Shown: piece after piece, positions 54,806 to 64,000 of the stretch
How the letters are laid out: every line of letters begins with the position of its first letter
How positions within the stretch are numbered: the first letter of the stretch is position 1
The notes under the pieces: generated by a model
The model's database searches: none
Seen by the model: only the letters and a program-made list of their open reading frames with translations
Told to the model about the DNA's origin: nothing
Program-made: the position numbers and the translations under genes
Assembly: GCF_905171765.1 (NCBI RefSeq)
Contig: NC_053390.1
Coordinates: 512,103,565-512,167,564 of the forward strand
Length of the DNA: 64,000 bases
Source of the DNA: Bufo bufo
Taxonomy: Eukaryota > Chordata > Amphibia > Anura > Bufonidae
Direction: 5' to 3'

Positions 54806-55699
54806 TCAGCGGTGAGGCCTTGCATTTAGATTTCTCTCAATCCATTCAGTAGCCTCTTCAGGAGTACTAAAAAAACGGACGGTTTCACCATCCTGCACCC
54901 TCAAGCGAGAAGGGTAGATCATGGCATATTTCACATTTTTGTCCCTCAGCCGCGCTCGGACCTCAGTGAACTGCTTCCTTTTCTTCTGGACCTCTGCAGT
55001 AAAGTCCGGGTAAAAGGACAAACGGACATTCTCATAGCTGACATTCCCCTTCTGTCGAGCAGCTAGCAAAATAGCGTCCCTGTCCCTGTAATTCAGGATC
55101 TTCATGATGAAAGGTCTAGCAGGGGATCCCGGCGGTAAGGGCCTGGTTGGAATCCGATGTGCCCTTTCTATAACAAAGCAACTGGAAAGTGAGATGGGAT
55201 GTAACACTTCTTTTATGAGCTGTTCCGCAAAAATTTCTGGGGTAGACCCTTCTGCTCGCTCCGGTAAGCCCAGGATACGAACGTTGTTACGTCTGTTGCG
55301 GTTCTCAGCGTCCTCCGCCCTGGCTTGCAGCATCTGTACCTGTTGCAGCAGCTGCCTGGTGTCATTCCCAGCTGCTCTGGACGCATCTTCCACATCACTC
55401 ACTCTTTGCTCCACTGCAGATGTTCTTTCACGTATTTTGTCAAAATCGTGTCGCAAACAGCTAAGGTCAGACTGTAAATGGTCTATCTTTGATGTAAGAG
55501 CAGCTTGACAGGCAGCTATAGCTTTCATAATTTGAGAGGCTTCAGCAGAGGCACCAGGGACAGGAGACCCCTCACTTTCCTGCTCAGTCTGACTCATGGC
55601 GTCCATGAATCGTTTAACAGATGATGGAGCCACAGAAGAAGTTTTGCGGCCCATAGAAATAGTCCACAGACACTTTAAAGATCTGCTGGGGTTTGTCAC
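54806..55699 (-). CDS. L1-B ORF1 protein
   Basis: 297 residues. About 55-135 is a coiled coil (LTSKIDHLQSDLSCLRHDFDKI), about 137-225 an RRM-like domain starting NRRNNVRILGLPE with VIERAHRIPT, and about 226-290 the C-terminal domain with PFIMKILNYRDRD, FYPDF and PEEATEWIE. Uninterrupted. The first Met in frame is used; the Met in MGRKTSS at codon 16, or MDAMSQ at codon 32, could also be the start. Same role as the L1-A protein but clearly a different family. Confidence 0.85.
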   Translation of the reverse strand: MTNPSRSLKCLWTISMGRKTSSVAPSSVKRFMDAMSQTEQESEGSPVPGASAEASQIMKAIAACQAALTSKIDHLQSDLSCLRHDFDKIRERTSAVEQRVSDVEDASRAAGNDTRQLLQQVQMLQARAEDAENRNRRNNVRILGLPERAEGSTPEIFAEQLIKEVLHPISLSSCFVIERAHRIPTRPLPPGSPARPFIMKILNYRDRDAILLAARQKGNVSYENVRLSFYPDFTAEVQKKRKQFTEVRARLRDKNVKYAMIYPSRLRVQDGETVRFFSTPEEATEWIERNLNARPHR

Positions 55700-56405
55700 T
55701 CATGCAGCAAATCAAGATGAGGCTTTATTAAATTCAGCAAGTCCTGCCACACAGCCAAGTAGACTGCCAGTTATCTTTACATTCCTCAGGGGGAGGGGGA
55801 TAAGTACACCAGCACCACCACTAAACTTTCATGTAAACTGTGGTGAACTCTGCAGCTTTCATATATAAGGGCTCCTAACAGGATTATCGCTGCAGGACTT
55901 CAGCAGAATAGTGGAAGTAGGGAGACAGAGCATTTCGCCGTTCCACTCCGTTTGCTGGGGCAGAGAGGAGCGCCGCTGCACATACACTTAACGGCAAGAT
56001 GGCGCCCACCGCGCGGCTTCTTCCCGCCTCGGTCTTCGGCTCAAGATTCCAGCAGGTATCGGCAGCAGTCCAAGGTAAGTTGTTAGCAACTTTCAGCAAG
56101 CCGTACCTGCACTGTGTACCTTGTGGCGGATCGTGTCCCGGCCTCACTCCACACTCTCCTCAGTTTGCGTCCCTCTGCTCCTCTTCCTCAATCCGTCGGC
56201 ATCCACAGCGCCACAGCCAAAACTCAGCAATCCAGCACCGGGCAGAGTGTCCCCAAGTATGAAGGGGTCCAACATATAGTGAATGCGCTCAAAAACCCCC
56301 GATTATGCCAGGTGTATAAAGGATATTTCACAGGATTTTGTAGGAGCACTGCAATCCTGCTTCCTCACTCCATGCTGGCTCGGCCACGCCTAGTGCTTGT
56401 TTTTT

Positions 56406-56880
56406 CTTGTTTTTCAGGACAAGTTGTAGTTTCTAACAGCACTATTTAATATTGTATACAATGTAGTGGGAAGCTGGAAGGAAAGTGGTGGAATTGGAAA
56501 AAAAATGCAATTCCGCCAGAGTTTTATAGGTTTCTTTTTTATGGGGTTTGTTTCATTGTTTATTTCATTGTGCAGGTCAGTATCATTACAGAGATACCAT
56601 GTTTTTTTTTTTATAGTTCTTCTTGTGTTTTAATGCTTAAAAAATAAGAAAACTTTTGAAGCTGTGTAAGGGATCAATTTTTACCGGCCTATCTGTATTT
56701 TTGCCACTTTTTTTAAAACGTTTAGGTGGATGAAGCAATCATAAAAATGTCAAATCAGTCTTTTTTTTTCCTTTACGCTTTTCACCATACAGGATAAAAC
56801 ACTTTTATATTTTAATTGTTTGGTCATTTTCAGATGCGGCGATTCCAGTGATCTTTATTTTTTTTGTTTATTTTTATTTG
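56406..56880. repeat. Old repeat that received L1-B
   Basis: Continues the sequence interrupted at 43574: joined across L1-B, the text resembles 21951-22110. AT-rich with no gene. Confidence 0.45.
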
Positions 56881-56884
56881 TAAA

Positions 56885-57670
56885 ATAGGGTGTAACAGCA
56901 GATGCTGTCCGCCGATGTGCCCCTGCTTACCACCGCAGTCCTGGGCTCCGTGTTCGCCGGTCATCTGCTGCCGGTGTTTCCCCTTTCACCGCTGCAGTCC
57001 TGGGCTCTGTCCTTGCAGGCATCGTCTGTCCTGGAATCCACTCCACGGTTTCCTTCCACCCTGGACACAGCATGCTTTAAGCTTGTTCCCTGTAGCACTT
57101 CATGTAATTTATAGGTTAGCACATGTGACTGTGCTGACCAATCCTAGCCCTCCTGCACCTATATAAGTGGCTGAGCCCCCTTCCCAGATGCCTGAGTATC
57201 AAAGTCCTTGTGTCCTGCATAGGTTGCTTGCTGATATCTCTGCTTGTGTTTCTGTTTACCTGACCTGTACTTGTGTTTCTGAACTCCGCTACCTCTTTGA
57301 TCCCTGCCTGCCTTGCCTCGACTCTACTGTTGCTGACCCGGATTGCCTGACCTGTACCTGTGCCTCCTGCTCTGACCTATTGCTTGTTTGACTTCGCCTC
57401 TGCCTCATCCTTCAGTCCTGCACTGTTGCTCCTGGTTACGACTCGGCCTGCTGACTACATCTGTACCTCTGGTACTTTGCACTGGTACCTGCTGGTCCAT
57501 CCGGACCAGCTACCTCATGTGCCAATCCTCCTCAAGAGGTAGGTTCTGGTGTTCCCCTTGGGAACATCAGGTTGCTACTATCAGGGGTAACTGCGCTACC
57601 ATCAGGGGTACCCCTCAGCATTAGGGGTACTGCAAAGAACGAGCAGTTCACTTAGACAGCGCCCTTAGAG
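56885..57670 (+). repeat. LTR-like or leader-like CT-rich sequence
   Basis: Pyrimidine-rich, with repeated CTGACCTGTAC, GCCTGCCTTGCC and CTCCTGGTTACGACTC, and a short tandem (ATCAGGGGTA) near 57580-57630. This style is common in solo LTRs of amphibian gypsy elements. I could not fix the ends or a target duplication. Short open frames here are Pro/Ser/Leu-rich and not convincing as genes. Confidence 0.4.
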
Positions 57671-58521
57671 GAGGTAGGACACATGGCTCAGTGGGTTTAG
57701 ATTTTTAAAAACATTTTTATTTATTTTTCCACATTTTAATCCCCCCTTAGAGGACTTTAACATGTCACAAAATGTTGAACAAAATATTAACCATGGCTGT
57801 GCCATCCATACACAGCTATACTGGGCATAATACATGACAATGTATAGCATAACATTAAACAACAAACCATTTGCAGATACAGTACCCTCTGCTCTGGGGT
57901 ACTGCAGTTGACGTTCATACAGCTGATGATTCTAGCAACACAGATTTGAAATCTGCATCAAGAAGTGACATGTCATATACAGAATTTAGGGGGAATCCAC
58001 ATGCTGTAGCTTTGTCGCAGAAACTTCTGCAACTGTTCTACTCATTTGAATGGGGTTGCAGAAATTCAAGTGCTTGCCACCAAACCAAACCCATTCACAT
58101 GAATAATCATATACATATTTACAACAATTCTGCCTTGTCTGAATATCCCCTTACTGTGGGAATAAAACAGGAAAATAATTTCACATTCATATATTGTATA
58201 TTGGCCCCAGTGTCTTTTTTTACGCTCTCTACCTCTTTTATATAATTTTTGTAATAATCTAGAATATTTGATCCCAGTAATGTTGGATTTCACTGTATTT
58301 CAACTATATTTATCATAAAAGCTATAGCATAAAGGTAATTGGGATACGTTCTCTTGGATATCCTGGATAAGTTAAACATTTTAAATGCCTTAAGACAGTC
58401 TCCTCTTCAGGATCTTCATCCACAGAAATCAGCTACAAACAGATTATACTACCACATGCGTGCATTACATAGTCAGCCCATTGGATTAAATAGTAACTGT
58501 GTAATGCTTAAATATCTTTTC
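57671..58521. other. No gene recognised
   Basis: AT-rich sequence with short open frames only; no domain or repeat recognised. Confidence 0.45.
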
Positions 58522-58893
58522 CGGGAGTTTGATAGTCATAGCCTATCCTCAGGAAAAGTCATCAATATCTGATAGGTTGGGGTCCAACACGCAGCATTCC
58601 CACTGATCAGATGTTTGAAGAGGCGGTGGCATTCTGGCGAGTGTCACAGCCTTTTCCTAGGCCAATGACGTCACGTTCATCGATCAGTTGAGTTGTTTGC
58701 AGCTTAGTCATGTTCAAGTGAATGGGCCTGGGGTGCAATACCAAGCACAGCTGCTATAAAATGTATGGAGCTGTGCTTGGTAAGCTGGGAGACTGGAGTG
58801 CTGAGGCCTTTTCAAACAGCCAGATGTTGGACCCCCACCAATCAGATATTGATGACCTGTCCTGAGGATAGATCATCAATATTGAACTCCTGA
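58522..58893. mobile_element. Foldback MITE with CCTATCCTCAGG arms
   Basis: The left arm (GGAGTTTGATAGTCATAGCCTATCCTCAGG..., continuing to GGGGTCCAAC near 58595) is mirrored at 58825-58893. The middle is GC-richer. The target duplication is not clear. Family not named. Confidence 0.5.
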
Positions 58894-59116
58894 AAAACCA
58901 CTGCAAATTAACCATATGCTACTAGGTTCCTGGTTAAGTTGCATATTAGGGGTTCCAGTAGTGGGATACATTGTGATCAGCTTATCCTTGGGCATCCCTT
59001 TTAAGAAATTGCACAGACCCTTTAATAATGTTACTGCATGTTTTGCACTACATTTAGATTTATTGCTATTATGAAGAGTGACAGTCCAACCATTACATTT
59101 AATTAGGATAGATGGT

Positions 59117-59245
59117 TTAAAAATTAAGATTGAAAATCTCATTGGCAATGTCAGCGTTGCCAGTATGTTTCAGCGCTTTCTGTAGACTTTGTGCCTGTGC
59201 CTGCTTGCCAAGGGAATTTCTCCACGCCTGCAGCATGTCTAGGAT
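59117..59245 (-). CDS. Candidate terminal exon, death-domain-like
   Basis: On the minus strand a pyrimidine-rich tract ending TTGCTTATAG (59246-59255) precedes 42 codons and a TAA stop (59117-59119). The peptide begins ILDMLQAWRNSLGKQ and ends with LKHTGNADIANEIF and a short tail. The pattern MLQAW-x-x-x-x-GK-x-A followed by L-x-x-AL-x-x-x-G-x-x-x-IA fits helices 5 and 6 of a death domain, as in TNF-receptor-family tails. An AATAAA lies about 55 bases past the stop (59058-59063). I see no upstream exon. If real it is the only host coding sequence in the window; chance similarity is possible because it is so short. Confidence 0.4.
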   Translation of the reverse strand: MLDMLQAWRNSLGKQAQAQSLQKALKHTGNADIANEIFNLNF

Positions 59246-59743
59246 CTATAAGCAAGAACAAGATATTTTAAGTGATATGATTAGTGTGTATGTGCAAAAA
59301 TAATCTCTCTCTTCACTGAGAGAAAAACTTAGTTAAAAGTTGCAAATAAGTTTGATCTACTGCAAATAAACAGCAGTTTGATCATTACAACATCTTCCTT
59401 ACCTGTGCTGTCCAACTTATTTGAAACAGTGGACCTAACTGGTTGAAGACTGGAGGTAATACATTTGAGGAATTGGAATACTACTGTTAAAAGCTTGTGC
59501 TAAGATGTACGATGCTTGGAGGGGTGTTTTAAGGGTAAAAAAAATGCATCTAAAATAACAAAGCAACTTTGCAAAATATCTTAATTTTAAATAGAATGCC
59601 TCTTTTTGTCTACAGTCCCTATGCAGACTCATGTGTCTTCATGATTATTAACAAACCCTGTGAGTCTGATATAGCAGTCATGTAATAATCTATTATATTT
59701 GCCCCCAACTTTTTGTAACTTACCTAATATTCCTTAATTAGAA
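59246..59743. other. No gene recognised
   Basis: AT-rich. It could be intron upstream of the candidate exon on the minus strand; no second exon is seen. Confidence 0.35.
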
Positions 59744-60005
59744 ACTGGCTCCATTCACACATCCGCAATCGGAACGGAATTGCAGACTCATTCATTTCTA
59801 TGGGGCCGCACCCGCACTTCCAGGTCCGCATTGCCGTTCCTGAAAAAAATAGAACATGCTCTATTCTTGTCCACAATTGTGGACAAGAATAGGCATATTC
59901 TATTAGTGCCGGCGATATGCGGTCTGCAAAATGCGGAACGCACATTGCCGGTGTTCGTGATTTGCGGATCCGCAAAACACACACGGATGTGTGAATGGAC
60001 CCTAA
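59744..60005. mobile_element. Foldback MITE (M10)
   Basis: Ends GGCTCCATTCACACATCCG and the inverse of GGTCCATTCACACATCCG, with inner inverted TTCTTGTCCACAATTGTGGACAAGAA. It shares the TTGCGGATCCGCAAAACACA block with 4830-4930 in piggyBac copy 1 and, more loosely, with the 191-bp satellite. The target duplication is not certain. Confidence 0.6.
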
Positions 60006-60425
60006 AAGCTTTTTTACACAGACCGATAATCAGGCTGATTATCAGGGATGAGTTTGTTTTTCTAGTTTCTGATAACTGGCCTATGTAAAAGATTCCGGTG
60101 ATCACCAACGTTCATTCATCGGGTGATCTTGTATTTCGGCCGGCACAAAAAAATAATCATTGCTTCTGTGCAGCAGATCATGCTGTCGAAACAATTTTTA
60201 TGGGCACAAACAATCACTGTATAGATTTCTTGATCCCTAGCAGCGGAGGTGATTGCTGCCTGTGAATACAGCCCTCATCTCCACTGCCGATCAGGCAGTT
60301 ATCAAGAAGGTTGGGTTTGTTCCTGATAATTGCTTTACACAATGGTCCATGCAAAAGGATCTTTACAGTATTCTATACAAGACTGATCTTCTCCACTTTG
60401 AGACTGTGTCTCTCAAACTAGTATG
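60006..60425. other. No gene recognised
   Basis: No feature recognised; a short inverted segment around 60020-60050 (GATAATCAGGCTGATTATC) is a local hairpin. Confidence 0.4.
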
Positions 60426-61225
60426 TACACTATAAGGACAAAAGTATTGGGGACACCTACACAATAGACATGCATGAACTTTTATGATATCCCGTTCTAA
60501 ATCCATAGGCATAAATAAGTTTTTTTTGGAGCGTGTCTGTGGGAATTTCTGCCCATTCATCGAGAAGAGCATATGTGTGGTTAGACACTGAGTTCATCCC
60601 AAAAGGTGTTTGGTGCTGTGTTCCTGATTCTGGTTCCTGTGCTTTATTGGATTGCTCGTGCTACTGTGCCCAGCTTGTCCTCTGACCACTCTATGTCTCT
60701 TGTTTGGTACTGCGTAGTCAGTCTGGTTCTGATCTCGGCTTGTCTTCTGACCCCTCTCTCGCTCTCTCTCATTTGGTACTGCGTAGCCCATCTAGTTCTG
60801 ACCCTTTTGAGTATGACTCCGGTATTGTGTTTGTCTGTCTTTATCCATCTCTGCACGTATTTAGCATAGGGATCGTCGACCAGTCTAGCTATCTAGGTCT
60901 TGTAATGCAAGTAGGTAGGAAAAGCGGGTTGGATTTTTGTCTTAGGACTGTTGTTACAGTAACCTTTATGTGGTCTGTCACTTTGTGGCTGAGTTGCTGT
61001 GCTTCCTAAATGCTTCCCCTTTGCAATAATACCACTCACAGTTGATTGTTGAATATCTAGAAGGGAAGACATTTCTTCAAGTGACTTGTTGCAATGGTGG
61101 CAGCTTATTACAGTTCTACACTCAAATTATGTAAACTCTTTAGGTTGACCCATTCTTTCACAAATATTTGTAAAGGCAGACTTGGCTATGTGTTTGATTT
61201 TATACACCTGTGACATTGGGCCTGA
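60426..61225. repeat. DNA transposon remnant with insertion
   Basis: Starts with TATAAGGACAAAAGTATTGG, a terminus style common in dispersed vertebrate DNA elements. The text resumes near 61015 (CAGTTGATTGTTGAATATC) through 61220. The middle (about 60605-61012) is CT-rich foreign sequence with GGTACTGCGTAG repeated. No intact transposase is read. The family was not assigned. Confidence 0.4.
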
Positions 61226-61974
61226 ATGAAACAGTCAATAGTCAATGATTAACCCCTTAAGGACAAGGGCTATTTGACCCTCCATCAGCGGTCATTTTAT
61301 GTACAGTATGGGAATCACAAATTTCAACAAAGGCTTTATTAGTAAATGCCATGTTATCATCTCACAAATACATTGGTAAACAATAACTAGAAAGTGACCA
61401 ACACTGGAATATTTTTACATATCCAAGCAATTCTGAGACTGTTTTCTCATGACACAGTGTACATTATGATAGTGATAAATTTCGGTCTTTATATTTTGTG
61501 TTTATTTATTACAAAAAAATCCCAACAATTTTCAAAATTTGAATTTCTCTGCTTGTAAGACACTCAGAAAATATTTAATAATTAATATTTATCATATGTC
61601 CACTTTATGTTGTTATCATTGTTCAGTCATACTTTTATTTTTTTATGTTAAAAGGCTTAGAAGTTTAGCAGCAATTTTAATAATTTTGATGAAAATTACC
61701 AAATCCTATTTTTAGGGCCAGTTTAGCTCTGAAGTGGCCTTGCGAGGCCTAGATATATTAGAAACCCCCAACAATCACCCCATTTAAAAAAAAACTGTAC
61801 CCCTCTAAATAATCAAAATAACATTTAGGAAGTTTGTTAATCCTTTAGGTGTTTCACGGGAATTAATGTAAAATGGAGGTGAAATATAAAATTTTCTTTT
61901 TTTCTAGATTTTAAATTTTAATCCATTTTTTTGAACACGGCAGGTGCTGAAATGGAAGGAATACTCCAAATTAA
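61226..61974. repeat. Old TTAA-type repeat fragment
   Basis: Begins near TTAACCCCTTAAGGACAAGGG (about 61251). AT-rich without gene. A line of decay from the same style of element that starts at 63815. Confidence 0.4.
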
Positions 61975-61977
61975 TTA

Positions 61978-62207
61978 GGGTCCATTCACACGTCCGTTGT
62001 TTCTTTCCTGATCTGTTCCTTTTTTTGCGGAAAAGATCTGGACCAGATCTGGACCCATACATTTTCAATGGGTCCTGAAAAAAATCGGACAGCTCAATGT
62101 CTGATTTTTTTTCAGGACCCATTGAAAATGAATGGGTCCAGATCTGGTCCAGATCTGTTCCGCAAAAAGCGGAACAGATCAGGAAAGAAACAACGGACGT
62201 GTGAATG
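61978..62207. mobile_element. Near-perfect palindromic MITE (M11)
   Basis: A 230-bp element flanked by TTA at 61975-61977 and 62208-62210. Arms from GGGTCCATTCACACGTCCG inward are nearly perfect complements over about 110 bp. TWA-target type. Confidence 0.7.
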
Positions 62208-62374
62208 TTACTCTGATTCAGTTTTTAAAAATATCCCACAATTGGCCCTAGATTGCTACTTGACTAAAATATCAGCCTCAGAATGAAGGAGAAACTTGTG
62301 GATTTTGAAGCTTCTATTTTTTTAGGAAGTTTGTTATACACAATTTGGCATTTGAAACCCGGATTTTACTGGAA

Positions 62375-63629
62375 AAAAGTCACAGAAAAAAAGATAATAA
62401 TGCAAGCATTATATATGGCCTAAGCCCTCATTTTGATGTAATAAAATCTGAGACTCCTAGCAAATAGCATATTTTGATCAAAACACCCGTCATGGTGGTC
62501 TCAGGTCAGGCAGGTCCTACTCTAAACCTACCTATGCCATTGGGCATCTATTTTCAGGAGTGCAGACTCTGCACATATGGTGTGCTGCTCCTAGTCACCT
62601 CTATATGCATCAAGCAACCAATGGGAGGAGCAAGCACACCTATATGTACCACCTAATCAAGGCAGCCCGTTTGATAGGAAGGGCAAAAGTGCACAGGAAT
62701 GCTACTCCCAAGATAAAATAAGAGCGCATTCACACTTGAAGGTGTCACTCCCTCAAGCATATACTACAAGATAAACAAAAATCAGGAGATAAAAAACAAA
62801 GATAAAAACATCCTGCACGATATGATAAATAAATATGCAGATGTCCATGGCTACATTAAGAAAAAAAGTCACAGAAAAAAAGATAATAGTGCACAAACAA
62901 AATAGATGCAAGCATTATATATGGACTAAGCCCTCACTCTGATGTAATAAAATCTGAGATTCTTAGCAAATATATTTTGATCAAAACACATTTTTTCATA
63001 AATGTAGACAGGGACATCCACATATTTATTTATCATATCATGCAGGATGTTTTTATCTTAGTTTTTTTATCTGTTTTCTGTGATTTTTGTTTATCTTGTA
63101 GTATTTGCTTGAGGGAGTGACACCTTCAAGTGTGAATGCGCTCCTACTTTATCTTGGGAGTAGCATTCCTCTGCACTTTTGCCCTTCCAATCAAACAGGC
63201 TGCCTTGATTAGGTGGTACATATAGGTGTGCTTGCTCCTCCTCTCATTGGCTGCTGGATGCACATACTGTAGAGGTGACTGGGAGCAGTACACTATATCT
63301 GCAGAGTCTGCGTTCCTGAACATAGATGCCCAATGGCTTGGGTAGGTTTAGCATAGGACCTGCCTAACCTGAGACCACCTTGGCAGAGGTAGGTGGGCAC
63401 AGATGTGTTTTGATCAAAATATATTTGCTAAGAGTCTCAGATTTTATTACATCAGAATGAGGGCTTAGTCCATATATAATATTTGCATCTATTTTGTGCA
63501 TTATCATCTTTTTTTTCCGTGATATTTTTCATAAATGTAGCCAGAGACATCCACATATTTATTTCTCATATCATGCAGAATGTTTTTATCTTTTTTTTTA
63601 ATCTCTTTTCTGTGATTATCGTTTATCCT
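62375..63629. mobile_element. Foldback insertion FB4 with 14-bp TSD
   Basis: Flanked by ggattttactggaa at 62361-62374 and 63630-63643. Arms about 62380-62870 and 63000-63490 are inverted copies at roughly 90 percent by eye. The last 140 bp (about 63500-63629) repeats the beginning of the right arm (63000-63100) directly. No protein. Same construction as FB2. Confidence 0.7.
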
Positions 63630-63814
63630 GGATTTTACTGGAATTCATTTGGACGCTATGGCAAACTTGCATGGTTTTGACTACACAGATGATGGTGATG
63701 GTTTTGACTACACAGATGTTTCATAGAATTTATTAACATTGAACTGTGAGAATGAAAAAAACTTTCTTCAATACTATGTTGCTTTAGCCTAAATTTTTTC
63801 AATTTTTGCAATGG

Positions 63815-64000
63815 TTAACCCCTTAAAGACCTCCGCCGTACATGTATGGCGGAGGTCCGGTCCCCAAACATGGCACCCGCTCACACATGCAGAAGGCGCC
63901 TTAGCCACGGGGTTTCTGCTATTTTAAATAGCAGAGACCTGCGGCACATGTATGCGATCAGCCATAAGGCTGATTGCATACATCTTACGCTTCAGATGCC
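63815..64000. mobile_element. Left end of another TTAA element, cut by window
   Basis: TTAACCCCTTAAAGACC followed by the hairpin GACCTCCGCC-GTACATGTAT-GGCGGAGGTC (63828-63857), then GC-rich sequence. The arrangement of TTAA and a terminal hairpin resembles the piggyBac-like copies but the sequence differs. The remainder lies outside the window. Confidence 0.45.

Larger units (their letters stand above)
43590..56390 (-). mobile_element. L1-type LINE (L1-B) interrupted by gypsy element
   Basis: Minus-strand LINE of about 6.1 kb excluding the nested retroelement. Its 5' end is at about 56390 (GC-rich GGCGTGGCCGAG start); the 3' A-tract appears as T's at 43583-43595. It is flanked by tagtgcttgtttttt at about 43575-43589 and 56391-56405. 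Order on the minus strand: 5' UTR of about 0.7 kb, ORF1 (55699-54806), 0.47 kb spacer, ORF2 (54335 to 43861, interrupted), 3' UTR with several AATAAA motifs near 43599-43620. It is a different family from L1-A. It sits in an old repeat whose uninterrupted text resembles 21951-22110. Confidence 0.88.

Noticed and set aside
56902..57542. Pro/Ser/Cys-rich frames in the CT-rich block.
   Set aside because: Composition follows from pyrimidine-rich LTR-like DNA; no signal of a real protein.

Overview
This is a repeat-dense eukaryotic window, most likely from an anuran amphibian. That inference rests on the mixture of element types: piggyBac-like and other TTAA-target elements, TWA-target foldback MITEs, hAT, Tc1/mariner, amphibian-style L1 LINEs and a vertebrate chromovirus (Ty3/gypsy). 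It also rests on AT-rich intergenic DNA and the absence of any operon-like organisation. Almost all of the recognisable sequence is transposable. The only candidate host coding sequence is a short minus-strand exon at 59117-59245 that looks like the end of a death domain.

Layout. 1-4366: chromodomain scrap of an old gypsy element, a 1 kb foldback insertion, a Tc1 remnant and a TWA-target MITE. 4367-34087: three copies of one TTAA-target piggyBac-like family. Copy 1 (4371-8793) and copy 2 (9780-15945) have no transposase. Copy 3 (22316-34083) carries a damaged transposase gene and is split by a full-length L1 with two open reading frames (26447-32394). Copy 2 contains 17 tandem units of a 191-bp satellite with higher-order structure. 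Between copies 2 and 3 lie a cluster of foldback MITEs and another foldback insertion. 34084-35740: a TTAA MITE and a Tc1 remnant. 35968-43385: a 7.4 kb hAT element with 8-bp target duplication, a broken BED-finger transposase and its own nested foldback insertion. 43575-56405: a second L1, on the minus strand, whose ORF2 is interrupted by a 6.7 kb Ty3/gypsy chromovirus with near-identical LTRs and a 5-bp target duplication. 56406-64000: old remnants, an LTR-like stretch, more MITEs, the candidate death-domain exon, a fifth foldback insertion and the start of another TTAA element.

How it fits together. The nesting can be read from target-site duplications and from empty sites preserved in sister copies within the same window: L1 inside piggyBac, gypsy inside L1, MITE inside foldback inside old repeat, foldback inside hAT. 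The most unusual signals are these: five sequence-unrelated foldback insertions of about 1.0-1.26 kb that all carry 14-15 bp target duplications; satellite birth inside a transposon; hairpins at the piggyBac left end that keep their fold while changing sequence; and a young chromovirus with an internal gag/LTR tandem duplication and a substituted catalytic Asp in its integrase.
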